The translations under genes were made by a program, and so were the position numbers. The notes beneath the pieces were generated by a model that had not been told where the DNA came from, did no database searches, and saw nothing but the letters and a program-made list of their open reading frames with translations. Below are positions 8,301 through 15,559 of a stretch of DNA of 32,819 nucleotides, piece after piece. This DNA is from an uncultured Cryomorphaceae bacterium. GTDB lineage: Bacteria > Bacteroidota > Bacteroidia > Flavobacteriales > Schleiferiaceae. Positions within the stretch are counted from its first letter, which is position 1. Each line of letters opens with the position of its first letter. The stretch lies in the NCBI GenBank assembly GCA_913049845.1, contig CAJWZE010000015.1, positions 1 through 32,819 of the forward strand, in the 5' to 3' direction.

Positions 8301-9453
8301 TTGAAATAATGAATTGATTTGAGCTAGTAGTTGAAGTCGTCCCTGTAGAAGGAGCCGAAGCGCCTTGTCCCCATTGAACTTGATAGTTTGTAGCACCTGT
8401 AGCACTCCAAACTATTGTTGCTGCGCTTACACCTTTAGATAGGACAACAACTTTAATAGGTTTACCACAGCTTGAGGTGTCCTCGGTTACAGCAAAATCA
8501 TCGATGCTTACGCGAGCATTTAAACCTGAATTGAAACCATTCAATGATCTATAGGAAGTGAACTTAAAGGCTACTGTATCTCCTTTATAAGCGGAGATGT
8601 CTTGATAGAATTGGTGCCAAGGACTCGCGTTGGATACGAATGCACCTGTATTCGGTAGTAAAGAATCTAGTAAGGTCCACGTGCCTGATGTATCCGTGGT
8701 AATTGAAAATTCTAGCTTTTCTATATCGTTACCCCATAAATGATACCAAAAGGCCACTTGCGGCAGTGAGTCATTATCAAGTGAGATATAAGGTGTTATT
8801 AATTCACTGATTGTATCCCCTCCTCCTAATAGAGGATATGGCCAAGAACCAATAAAGCCTTGTCCACCACTTGTGTGGTCACTCACAGGTCCTGAGAGAG
8901 TATTAACTGAACCAGGAAATGGTGCTTTTACCCAATAATAAGTCGACCCAATCCGATCCCAGCAAGAATTAATGGAACCTATATTGAACTGAGATGATGG
9001 AGCGACCCATCCACCTGCGGTGCCAGAAAAAGCTTCATTGTACGGAGTGCTGTAAAGACACGGTACTGAATTAGAGGTAAGCGTACAGGTTGTTGTGTAT
9101 TGGGGCAACGTGGTGGAAAGTAAATTACCTGTAGGGGAACTATAAACAGTGGAACCGGTAGAATTATCGACAATTGTGAAGGTACATTCACTTTGGTACA
9201 AACCACCACCTAGCCATCCAAAGGATAGGGTGTCGCCTGTCCCAACACTAATTTGGTAGGAAATAGATGTACCAGAATTTAATGTTAAGTTCGAAGGACT
9301 ATTGCCGGAAGTTTGAGTATACATCGAGTTCCCATTCCAGCCATCCCCGAATGAATCAAAAAGATTTAAGGTATACTGACATTGTGCAATGGTTTGCGAC
9401 CAAGGAATTGTCAGTAAGGTAACTGCGAAATAGATTCGAAAAACTTTGTTCAT
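5326..9453 (-). CDS. Large modular secreted protein with MAM-like, FN3, PKD and type IX sorting domains
   Basis: This 1375-aa exported protein is probably a surface adhesin or structural protein; no catalytic motif is visible. Domain order read from the sequence: signal peptide 1-24; an N-terminal module with DSFGDGWNG (33-41) to about 130; then three rounds of MAM-like jelly-roll plus fibronectin III. The jelly-rolls are about 131-328, 418-606 and 694-886, each ending in a short Ile-Asp-Asp motif (e.g. VSIDDFAV). The FN3 units are about 329-417, 607-693 and 887-973. Four PKD repeats follow, with WGDGN, FGDGS, FGDGN and WGDGT near 1006, 1084, 1160 and 1241. The last ~80 residues (INPNPS at 1301 onward, GVYVMRIS near 1355) are a type IX secretion sorting domain. 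It is a single gene, convergent with tRNA-Pro, with a 362-bp gap upstream. Confidence 0.9.
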   Translation of the reverse strand: MNKVFRIYFAVTLLTIPWSQTIAQCQYTLNLFDSFGDGWNGNSMYTQTSGNSPSNLTLNSGTSISYQISVGTGDTLSFGWLGGGLYQSECTFTIVDNSTGSTVYSSPTGNLLSTTLPQYTTTCTLTSNSVPCLYSTPYNEAFSGTAGGWVAPSSQFNIGSINSCWDRIGSTYYWVKAPFPGSVNTLSGPVSDHTSGGQGFIGSWPYPLLGGGDTISELITPYISLDNDSLPQVAFWYHLWGNDIEKLEFSITTDTSGTWTLLDSLLPNTGAFVSNASPWHQFYQDISAYKGDTVAFKFTSYRSLNGFNSGLNARVSIDDFAVTEDTSSCGKPIKVVVLSKGVSAATIVWSATGATNYQVQWGQGASAPSTGTTSTTSSNQFIISNLAPNTSYTFRVRGICGSQDTSVWSEYVTIETNCGAFLAPWEEDFESNDWVAPISWFDQGTFGDCFLDSGSLGFYWKVARGPKNQDEGPNTDHSPTGQGRFLATNYRYGSTAPANLSITTPWVALDSVVNPELKFWLHAFTQTTPFGTLKVNIQELNGNTTAIFDTTGALQGTQSAAWKEIVVPLNYNTDDTIRVNFSYEPKVLISAQPFSIDDISIASAPSCPRPTHPRIPAISTTTGDLKWTPGGAANFQLRYRKNTSGSWTYQNLSNNQVTLTNLDPNTNYRWEVRDSCSNSDQSIWVRGPNFFTACTTFVAPYTNAFNKNTWQPPSSFRPSGKIGNCFNRLEDGLSGYYWTGARSGYDHYAFTGPNNDHTGGTSGYFFANATSQVVDTANIEFPEVSLGQVLSPEFSFWYHMYGFQIDRLNVFVRRIGGTDSLISTIVGQQQSNANQAWLKQTCSLNGYQSDTVVITFQAIKKGSGGFFPFCSAICIDDIEFGGTINCPPPQLLSATNITPTQANISWQGVSNVSRLEYGPSGFALGTGSIINPTSSPTLLNGLVPNTTYTAYVRDSCGPSAVSTNSAISFTTLTCPSVTASATITLNGNTATGVNTASTNDSVVWLWGDGNTSSGDSVVYAYPLPGIYSVQQIAYNDCGSTDTLNYSLTVCSIVNANILNTNNGLTITFDGSSSIGAGLTYQWSFGDGSTTSGVNPTHIYTSAGVYTVILVTTDACGTSDSASINLTVCPTVILNFNYTNVGNQFNFNANPSGLASYQWDFGDGNTGIGITTTHTYLNAGNYLVSLNTTDSCSGQLGYSDSLSTCAPLSANFTFNLVSSGANGLLVSFFATVSGSSGLIWDWGDGTQSLTQATNIAHTFPTVSFNYNVSLYAFNECEDTIVVTKSLNEIGISEDYWEDEFSINPNPSRRNQVEILLPESIRFGHLEVWTTQGEKIVLIELKGSDKIQLNTSLMAPGVYVMRISNQRTEQVKPLIKI

Positions 9454-9724
9454 GTCATTTAACGGAAAGGTTCATTACCACAACGAAAAACGGTAAAGTA
9501 GGTTCAATTTCTTATGATCTATTTCAAGTCGAAGATTTTCCCAACAACCTCCTCGTTTATAATCTACTCAGACTTTGAGTTACTATCCCTAGGTTTTAGG
9601 CGATATGGTAATCTTTAGTAAAAGCAATAACATCTTGATATGTAAATATTAAGTTTTGATAGCGACCCCTTGTATTGAGCGTAAATTGATCGAAGACAAG
9701 GTTATGCATTATTCTATTTAATAA

Positions 9725-9740
9725 ACAATCTTAAGATTGT
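9725..9740. promoter_or_regulatory. 16-bp perfect palindrome, candidate operator
   Basis: ACAATCTTAAGATTGT is its own reverse complement with no spacer. It lies 75 bases before the symporter ATG and 12 bases before a -7-like element (TATTTTTG, 9753-9760). The position suits a dimeric repressor or activator binding site for the symporter gene. The role is inferred from symmetry and position only; no regulator gene is adjacent. Confidence 0.45.
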
Positions 9741-9741
9741 C

Positions 9742-9782
9742 TAGGATGATAATATTTTTGAGTTTATTCTGTTGTCATCCTA
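9742..9782 (+). promoter_or_regulatory. Stem with long loop in the symporter leader
   Basis: TAGGATGA (9742-9749) pairs perfectly with TCATCCTA (9775-9782), and a T-G pair could extend it inward. The loop of about 25 bases contains the -7-like TATTTTTG. It could be an RNA structure or a second protein-binding repeat. It ends 33 bases before the ATG. Confidence 0.35.
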
Positions 9783-9815
9783 TTCTTTCTATATTCGATA
9801 AACACTCGATTAAAT

Positions 9816-11222
9816 ATGGAAGAACAACCCGTACTTGTCTTATCCGTACTCGTCGCATTTACTATTATAGGAGTTATTCTCGGTAGACTTACCTCCACAA
9901 AATCAGTAGATGACTTTGCACTGGGTGGCCGTAATCTGGGATTTTTCCCATCCCTAATGACCTTGAGTGGGACATTTGTAAGTGCGGTAACGTTGATGGT
10001 TTACACGTCATTTGTATACATCTACGGGATTAGTGCCGCATGGATATTCGTGGGCTATACACTTGGTTTCCTCTTTTTTATACCATTTGCATTAAATCTT
10101 TATCGACTTTCTTTAGAACACCAATTCTTTACACTAACCGATTACTTCGTATTCCGTTACGGTCGCAAAACCGCGCGTTGGGTTATTGGTGTCATTTTCG
10201 TTTGGTACGTTGGATTGTTAGCTACTCAACTATTAGTTGGATCAAACCTTTTGAATGAATTAGGAGGAGTACCAGTAACCTGGGCTAAACTAGGTATGTT
10301 AATTACGGTACTGACCTATTTGCTGGTAGGAGGCTTTGGTTCGGTAGTTAAGACAGACATCTTCCAGTTCTTGGTTATATTTTTAGTGCTTATTCTCGTT
10401 ACACTTACCATCAATGAGGGAGGAGATGTTCCCGAAGAAATGTATCAGCCCTTCAACGCTGGAGCAGTGAACATCATTGCTTTTTTGCTTTTAGGTATTC
10501 TTACGCCTTTTGCAACTCAGGACTATTGGCAAAAGGTATTTGCCATGAAGAATGAAGTCGTGGTAAAGCAAAGTTTTCGAGTAGGAGCGGGGATCAATAT
10601 TTTACTGACTGTGGCCCTTACTTATGTTGGGCTTATCGCTCGCAGTTCTTTCCCAATCTCTGGCGCAGTTGCTAACGAGCATGCCGAGATGATGGTCTTA
10701 AGGACTTTTACTGAACTGGTTCCGCCTGAATTCCAGGTGGCTGTTTTGATTGCCTTTTTTGCAGCTATTTTGTCAACTTCAGATACTTATTTGTTCTTGT
10801 TGAGTTTGAATGTGACGAACGATCTTTTCCCAAAGAAAGATGAAGATGCCGCCAGGGGCATTGGCCGTATTCGCAAGGCATTAGTGGCTGTTGGAATACT
10901 GGCATTATTGATTGCACTTTTCTTCGAGAGGATTGAGGATATCGTAGTCACTTTTAAAGCGCTAGGGATAGGAATAGCTCCAGTAATATTTTATGATTGG
11001 GCCGGGAAGCATCACCGACAGAGTGTAGTTCGTTCTTTGGTTATTATGACGATTGTGAGTCTATCGGTTAGTGTTTTTATGATGGAAACAGCCGGAAAGA
11101 TCAATCCAGCAATCGCATTTGTGAGTATTGGTACTTCGGCAATAGTCTATAGGATTTCATACGCCTTTCGAAGGTTTGATAAAAATAATACCCCGCGAAA
11201 GAGAGGCAGTTTCTTTAGTTGA
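9816..11222 (+). CDS. Sodium:solute symporter (SSS family)
   Basis: This 468-aa inner-membrane transporter of the SSS family has about 12-13 hydrophobic segments. Family features seen: DDFALGGRNLG at ~32-42, the substrate-site helix LSGTFVSAVTLM at ~50-61, VGGFGSVVKTDIFQF at ~171-185 (the conserved Gly-Gly...Thr-Asp-x-x-Gln signature), and STSDTYLFLLSLNVTND near 313-329, which carries the Ser/Thr residues of the Na2 site. It couples sodium entry to uptake of a small solute. The substrate cannot be read from the sequence; a sugar, amino acid or sialic-acid type molecule are all possible. The C-terminus is basic (Arg-Lys-Arg). The ATG at 9816 begins directly before the first helix. It is a single gene with a structured leader. 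Confidence 0.92.
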   Translation: MEEQPVLVLSVLVAFTIIGVILGRLTSTKSVDDFALGGRNLGFFPSLMTLSGTFVSAVTLMVYTSFVYIYGISAAWIFVGYTLGFLFFIPFALNLYRLSLEHQFFTLTDYFVFRYGRKTARWVIGVIFVWYVGLLATQLLVGSNLLNELGGVPVTWAKLGMLITVLTYLLVGGFGSVVKTDIFQFLVIFLVLILVTLTINEGGDVPEEMYQPFNAGAVNIIAFLLLGILTPFATQDYWQKVFAMKNEVVVKQSFRVGAGINILLTVALTYVGLIARSSFPISGAVANEHAEMMVLRTFTELVPPEFQVAVLIAFFAAILSTSDTYLFLLSLNVTNDLFPKKDEDAARGIGRIRKALVAVGILALLIALFFERIEDIVVTFKALGIGIAPVIFYDWAGKHHRQSVVRSLVIMTIVSLSVSVFMMETAGKINPAIAFVSIGTSAIVYRISYAFRRFDKNNTPRKRGSFFS

Positions 11223-11229
11223 AGAGCTC

Positions 11230-11403
11230 TTATACTGAATCGTTTGAAGCATCTTCGTCGTAAGGCAGTTGAGGAAATCCCTCAATGACGGCAGCTGGCT
11301 TTTGTCTTAGTTTCTTCGTGATAAACACAGGTTCTTGGTTTTTAGTGTAATAAACCAACCCTAACCCTTGACTATATGGAGACTTTATGAAATAATGAGT
11401 TTT
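11230..11403 (-). pseudogene. Coding-like stretch of 57 codons without a standard start
   Basis: Reading the minus strand from 11403 to the TAA at 11232-11230 gives a well-behaved peptide of 57 residues. It begins KTHYFIKSPYSQ, has YYTKNQEPVFITKKL in the middle and ends EGFPQLPYDEDASNDSV. Codon choice resembles neighbouring genes. The frame stays open upstream into the 3' end of the preceding gene but contains no ATG, GTG or TTG before a TTG at 11358 (which would leave 42 residues). It could be the tail of a gene that lost its start, a short protein with TTG or an unusual start, or a frame-shifted extension. It begins nine bases after the stop of the type IX protein gene. Its stop lies seven bases from the convergent symporter stop. 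I do not recognise the family. Confidence 0.4.
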
Positions 11404-11411
11404 TTCGCTTC

Positions 11412-13310
11412 TTAGAGCTTCACGATTTTCTCCACCTTGGAAAAGCCTTGGTCACCGGTTAATTTGACTACATATGTGCCTTGGGTCAAACCATTCATAT
11501 CAATAAGTAGTTCAGCGGGTCCTTCGGGCAGCAAGCGTCCAGTGAGGTCCTGAACAAACTGCCCATTGGTATTAAAGAGCTGTGCCCTGACTAGTTGCTG
11601 TACTTCTAGATTGAATTGTACAGTAAGTAAAAGCCCTTCAACAATAGGGTTCGGGAAAGCTACACCACCATCTGGATAAAGAGGGGCCAATGTGTCTTGA
11701 CCGAATACCTGTGCGATGTAGGTTCTGTTTTGTTGTGGTCCATCGCCATAGAATCCCGCAATCCATACCTCTGAAGGAATGAGCTCACCAGTGGAATCGT
11801 ACATATTCTGGATGGCCAAATAGTCGCCCCAACGCTCATAGCTGTCGCTATGACGGTCTACATACGTTGTACCGGCCTTAAGGTCAATAGGGTCAGAGAA
11901 GGTAGTGTCTTTGCCTAATTGAACCGCACCAACTCCAGGATGACCCTGTATTGAGGTGTAGTTAAACCCAATGAGGCATTGAATTTGGTCGGGGTGTGCT
12001 CCTGTCCACGCAATATTAGGGTAGCCATAATCTCTGTCGCTGTGGTAGAACACACGGGCGCTAACCTCAGGGGATTCACCTTGGGCATCCGAAATATAAC
12101 CGTGGTAAATCCCTGCATTGTCATTATTACCGTGTGTGGTGGTGCTTACAAATTGAATCCAATTATCCTTTTGAATAGCACCTAGAACTCGTCCATCATT
12201 CGTCTGAAGGCCCTTCGTCGCATCTGAAGTATCCGTATCCCCTTGTTTACCATTGGGTGGAACACCGTAGGGGAGGTTTGCAATTAATGCCTTGGTATCG
12301 ATTGTTGTATCCCCTCCTTCGTTGAGCGTAATTAAAAAAATGGTATCGTTCTGAAGGTCAAAGTTTCGGTTGGATAAGAACTGAAGCTGGTCTGCAATAT
12401 TATCGTGGCCGCGAACCGCGTGGAGGTTTCTTGTGAACTTGCCGTCATGACTGATCTGGGTATAGACAGTTGCATCTACACCCTGACCATTAAAGCCGGC
12501 CATTTTATCAAGGTGCCAGATCACTGAGCCGTCAAATCCTACTTGCCAACTTACGCCTGGAATGATCAAATTCGCAGTTACAATCAGTCCAGTTTCACTT
12601 AATGAAATAGCAGGAAAATCTGTCCACCTATTGTTGTTGAGCGGGTTACCATTTAATCGGTAAACGTGCCATTGATCAGAAGGGTTGTTTGTTGAGCTAA
12701 AACAAACGATAATTCGGCTGTTGGCTGCATCGTTGTCTTTCAGGAATACGAGTACAAATCGATCCTGGGTAGGATCATAAATCAATTTAGGATCGTAGTA
12801 ATTCTCAAAAGCAGTCCCACCTGCCATTTGCTGCAGACTCTTGATACCTATTGGACCGGGCATGAGCAACTCTCCACTGTTCAAATCAAGTGCCCAAAAA
12901 ATGGAATTTACAGCAGCACATAGAATACCCCCCTTGCTTACGGCCATAGCATTGTCATTCGGTATTCCACCCGTGTAGTCGTAAAGATTTCCAGTAGGTG
13001 TTAATCGGTATAATGAGGTACCGAATCCTTTAACAGGGGCTGGAGTGGATTGTGTTTTCGAGGCCGAGCGCGATTGTGGGAAATTTCGGAAGTCTTGAAG
13101 CTCTTTCTGTTGTGCAATAAAACTCTTGTAATCATCACCACCAGGTACAGGAGCACCGGTCGGGTATAGAAATCCTAGAGCTTGGGTGGTATTTTGGGCA
13201 GGGTCAATAGTGCCGACAAACTCCGCCGTCATTTTCTTCGATACAAACGAAGTGTTTTGGGCGAACAATGATCCACTGATTACTGCAAGAACAAGCCAAA
13301 GTTTTTTCAT
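11412..13310 (-). CDS. Secreted protein with type IX sorting domain, unknown function
   Basis: This 632-aa exported protein begins with a clear signal peptide (MKKLWLVLAVISGSLFA followed by Gln). The body contains repeated short beta-propeller-like phrases, such as DPKLIYDPTQDRFVLVFL near 175 and RWGDYLAIQN near 510, which suggest a beta-propeller fold as in bacterial sialidase-like or exo-repeat surface proteins (inference). The last ~80 residues (AFPNPIVEG, then GTYVVKLTGDQG, then KIVKL) form a type IX secretion C-terminal sorting domain. ATG at 13310 overlaps the TGA of the carboxylase gene by one base (TGATG), so the two are translationally coupled. A GTG one codon upstream is also possible. 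No catalytic motif is recognised. Confidence 0.85.
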   Translation of the reverse strand: MKKLWLVLAVISGSLFAQNTSFVSKKMTAEFVGTIDPAQNTTQALGFLYPTGAPVPGGDDYKSFIAQQKELQDFRNFPQSRSASKTQSTPAPVKGFGTSLYRLTPTGNLYDYTGGIPNDNAMAVSKGGILCAAVNSIFWALDLNSGELLMPGPIGIKSLQQMAGGTAFENYYDPKLIYDPTQDRFVLVFLKDNDAANSRIIVCFSSTNNPSDQWHVYRLNGNPLNNNRWTDFPAISLSETGLIVTANLIIPGVSWQVGFDGSVIWHLDKMAGFNGQGVDATVYTQISHDGKFTRNLHAVRGHDNIADQLQFLSNRNFDLQNDTIFLITLNEGGDTTIDTKALIANLPYGVPPNGKQGDTDTSDATKGLQTNDGRVLGAIQKDNWIQFVSTTTHGNNDNAGIYHGYISDAQGESPEVSARVFYHSDRDYGYPNIAWTGAHPDQIQCLIGFNYTSIQGHPGVGAVQLGKDTTFSDPIDLKAGTTYVDRHSDSYERWGDYLAIQNMYDSTGELIPSEVWIAGFYGDGPQQNRTYIAQVFGQDTLAPLYPDGGVAFPNPIVEGLLLTVQFNLEVQQLVRAQLFNTNGQFVQDLTGRLLPEGPAELLIDMNGLTQGTYVVKLTGDQGFSKVEKIVKL

Positions 13311-14935
13311 CACACTTGAATGACTCCAGGGTTATAAACTTTCCGCTCAGGGTTGTTGTTAGCCATTTCAAGTCCATAACTGAGCCAATTCCGCGTTTCG
13401 GCAGGATCAATTATGGCATCTACCCACATACGAGCTGCCGCATAATAGGGACTTGTTTGCTTTTCATAGCGCTCTTCGATGGATTTTTTTAGTTCTTTCA
13501 TTTCCGATTCATTCAATTCCTTGCCGCTCTTTTTAATCCTGGCAGCTTCAATCTGCAGGAGCACCTTTGCGGCCTGGGCTCCGCCCATCACCGCAAGTTT
13601 TGCATTGGGCCAAGCCAAAATGAGGCGAGGGTCATAGGCGGTACCATTCATCGCGTAATTACCGGCTCCATAGCTGTTGCCTACAATTACGGTAAACTTA
13701 GGAACCACACTATTGGCTACTGTATTGACCATTTTCGCGCCGTCCTTTATGATACCGCTATGTTCACTTTTACTACCGACCATAAAACCAGTCACGTCTT
13801 GAAGGAAGACTAATGGGATTTTCTTCTGATTACAATTGGCCACAAAACGAGAGGCTTTATCTGCACTATCGCTGTAAATGACTCCGCCGAATTGCATTTC
13901 GCCTTTCGCATTTTTAGTTACCTTTCTGTTGTTGGCAACAATACCCACTGCCCATCCATCAATTCTGGCATAACCGCAGATGATGGTTTTACCGTAGGTA
14001 GCTTTATATTCTTTCCAGCTATCTGCATCGATAAGGCATTCAATGATCAATTTTGACTCAAATGGCTTTCCATCGAAAGGAATGTGACCGTAAACTTCAT
14101 CGCTCGGTCTAGCCGGTACTTTAGCCTTTACCCTACTGAAACCAGCCTTCGGACGCGCGCCCATTTTATCGACTAAGTCTTTGATGGTGGTCAGTGCTTC
14201 TGCATCGTCTTCACACTTGTAGTCAGTGACGCCGCTTAAGTCACAGTGTGTATCAGCACCGCCTAGAGTTTCATTATCAATGTCTTCACCTATGGCAGCC
14301 TTTACTAAATAGCTTCCTGCTAGAAATATGCTGCCGCTGCCTTTAACGATTAGGCTTTCATCGCTCATAATGGGCAAATAAGCCCCTCCGGCTACACAGC
14401 TACCCATAATGGCCGAGATCTGGGGAATGTTCATCCCGCTCATTATGGCATTGTTGCGGAATATTCTTCCAAAGTGTTCACGGTCTGGAAATATCTCGTC
14501 CTGAAGCGGTAAAAACACGCCCGCGCTATCTACTAGATAGATAATAGGTGTGTGATTCTCTAATGCAATTTGCTGGGCTCTGAGATTCTTTTTGCCCGTG
14601 ATAGGGAACCAAGCACCGGCTTTGACTGATGCGTCATTAGCAACAACGATACATTGTCTGCCCTGGACGTAGGCGAGCACCACGACAACACCTCCCGCAG
14701 CGCAGCCTCCATATTCTTCGTACATACCTTCGCCAGCAAATGCACCAATCTCGAGGAAAGGCATTCCGGCATCAACCAAGAACGAAATGCGTTCCCGTGC
14801 TGTCATTTTGCCTGCATCGCGTTGCTTTTGTAATTTTTTGGCACCGCCTCCCTTTTCAATGATGGCGTGCCTACGGGCCATTTCGCGTACCAAAAGCTTT
14901 AGCTCGTCTTCGTTTTTGTTGAATGCTAGATTCAT
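13310..14935 (-). CDS. Acyl-CoA carboxylase carboxyltransferase (beta) subunit, methylcrotonyl-CoA type
   Basis: This 541-aa biotin-dependent carboxyltransferase transfers a carboxyl group from carboxybiotin to an acyl-CoA. The two crotonase-like halves are visible: the N-terminal half has GKMTARERI at 42-50 and the oxyanion/glycine segment GSCVAGGAYLPIMSDE near 183-198; the C-terminal half has FLQDVTGFMVG near 372-382 and GNSYGAGNYAM near 410-420. The motif LGGADTHCDLSGV near 220-233 and the ending RNWLSYGLEMANNNP resemble methylcrotonyl-CoA carboxylase beta more than propionyl-CoA carboxylase beta, which points to leucine catabolism; substrate choice remains uncertain. No biotin carboxylase subunit is in the window. 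The start is 13 bases after the wbqC-like gene. Confidence 0.88.
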   Translation of the reverse strand: MNLAFNKNEDELKLLVREMARRHAIIEKGGGAKKLQKQRDAGKMTARERISFLVDAGMPFLEIGAFAGEGMYEEYGGCAAGGVVVVLAYVQGRQCIVVANDASVKAGAWFPITGKKNLRAQQIALENHTPIIYLVDSAGVFLPLQDEIFPDREHFGRIFRNNAIMSGMNIPQISAIMGSCVAGGAYLPIMSDESLIVKGSGSIFLAGSYLVKAAIGEDIDNETLGGADTHCDLSGVTDYKCEDDAEALTTIKDLVDKMGARPKAGFSRVKAKVPARPSDEVYGHIPFDGKPFESKLIIECLIDADSWKEYKATYGKTIICGYARIDGWAVGIVANNRKVTKNAKGEMQFGGVIYSDSADKASRFVANCNQKKIPLVFLQDVTGFMVGSKSEHSGIIKDGAKMVNTVANSVVPKFTVIVGNSYGAGNYAMNGTAYDPRLILAWPNAKLAVMGGAQAAKVLLQIEAARIKKSGKELNESEMKELKKSIEERYEKQTSPYYAAARMWVDAIIDPAETRNWLSYGLEMANNNPERKVYNPGVIQV

Positions 14936-14948
14936 GGTAGTGTTTAGA

Positions 14949-15557
14949 TTATTTATTTCTAAGGTTCAATTCTTGAAAGTAGTCCCAAGAACTACGTCCT
15001 AAGTTAAAGAACACATCTAAAGCACTCAAGTTGCTTTCAAACCCATTTTTTTCCTGGAAAACTTGTAGGTATTGTGGAAACTTAATCTCTGAATTTTTTT
15101 TTGGATGCAAGGCCCTTGCGTCGATGCCGGCAATTTCTAGATCGAAAGATGACGTAGTAATTAACGGAGTATTTAATTCTAGCCAATAAAAGTAGAGTTC
15201 AATAGTGCGCTTATTTAAGTCCCAAAGCGTCTCGTACTCTTGCTCAAAAATTTCTTCAATATCTGGAAACAGAACTTCGAAGAAAGGCGCGTTAGAATAG
15301 CCTGTTTCTATGGATCTGAGATGGTTTTTTACCCACGGCTCGCCGTAAGATATTGGGATGGTAAGTATCTCCTTAATACTTCTATCTACCGGGACACTAA
15401 GTATCTGTTTACCGTTGGGACCAGCAATTTCTGTTCGAGAACGGTAGCTCTGTTTTTGAAAAGATTCGTGTGCTTCAATCATTAATGTATGTCCCTGTAC
15501 TGCATGTGCTACCCATAAAGCAGGAGGGAAGTATGCAGTAGAGAGAACCGTCAGCAT
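14949..15557 (-). CDS. WbqC-like family protein
   Basis: This 202-aa cytoplasmic protein matches the WbqC-like family (often annotated near O-antigen genes). The N-terminal STAYFPPALWVAH resembles the PxYFP...W/Y motif, followed by a Gln/Tyr/Arg segment (SFQKQSYRSRTEI, 33-45), a LSVPV strand, and the typical C-terminal phrase SALDVFFNLG near 178-187. The biochemical role of the family is not established; a part in sugar-nucleotide or glycan chemistry is only suggested by the name gene. It starts two bases after the stop of lepB and is followed by the carboxylase, so it belongs to the same transcription unit. This pairing with lepB is commonly seen in Bacteroidota as far as I know. Confidence 0.82.
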   Translation of the reverse strand: MLTVLSTAYFPPALWVAHAVQGHTLMIEAHESFQKQSYRSRTEIAGPNGKQILSVPVDRSIKEILTIPISYGEPWVKNHLRSIETGYSNAPFFEVLFPDIEEIFEQEYETLWDLNKRTIELYFYWLELNTPLITTSSFDLEIAGIDARALHPKKNSEIKFPQYLQVFQEKNGFESNLSALDVFFNLGRSSWDYFQELNLRNK

Positions 15558-15559
15558 AA

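Larger units (their letters stand above)
9454..9815. other. 362-bp non-coding divergent region
   Basis: This AT-rich gap separates the divergent genes for the large secreted protein (-) and the symporter (+). It holds a 16-bp perfect palindrome (9725-9740), an 8-bp stem with a long loop (9742-9749 / 9775-9782), and a weaker 6-bp inverted repeat (9668-9673 / 9696-9701). A -7-like TATTTTTG (9753-9760) has no TTTG at the right distance upstream. I see no convincing gene here; the best open frame is only 34 codons (9514-9618). Confidence 0.6.

Noticed and set aside
9514-9618. 34-codon plus-strand open frame in the divergent region
   Set aside because: It is short, without a recognised start context or domain, and its length is expected by chance in AT-rich DNA.
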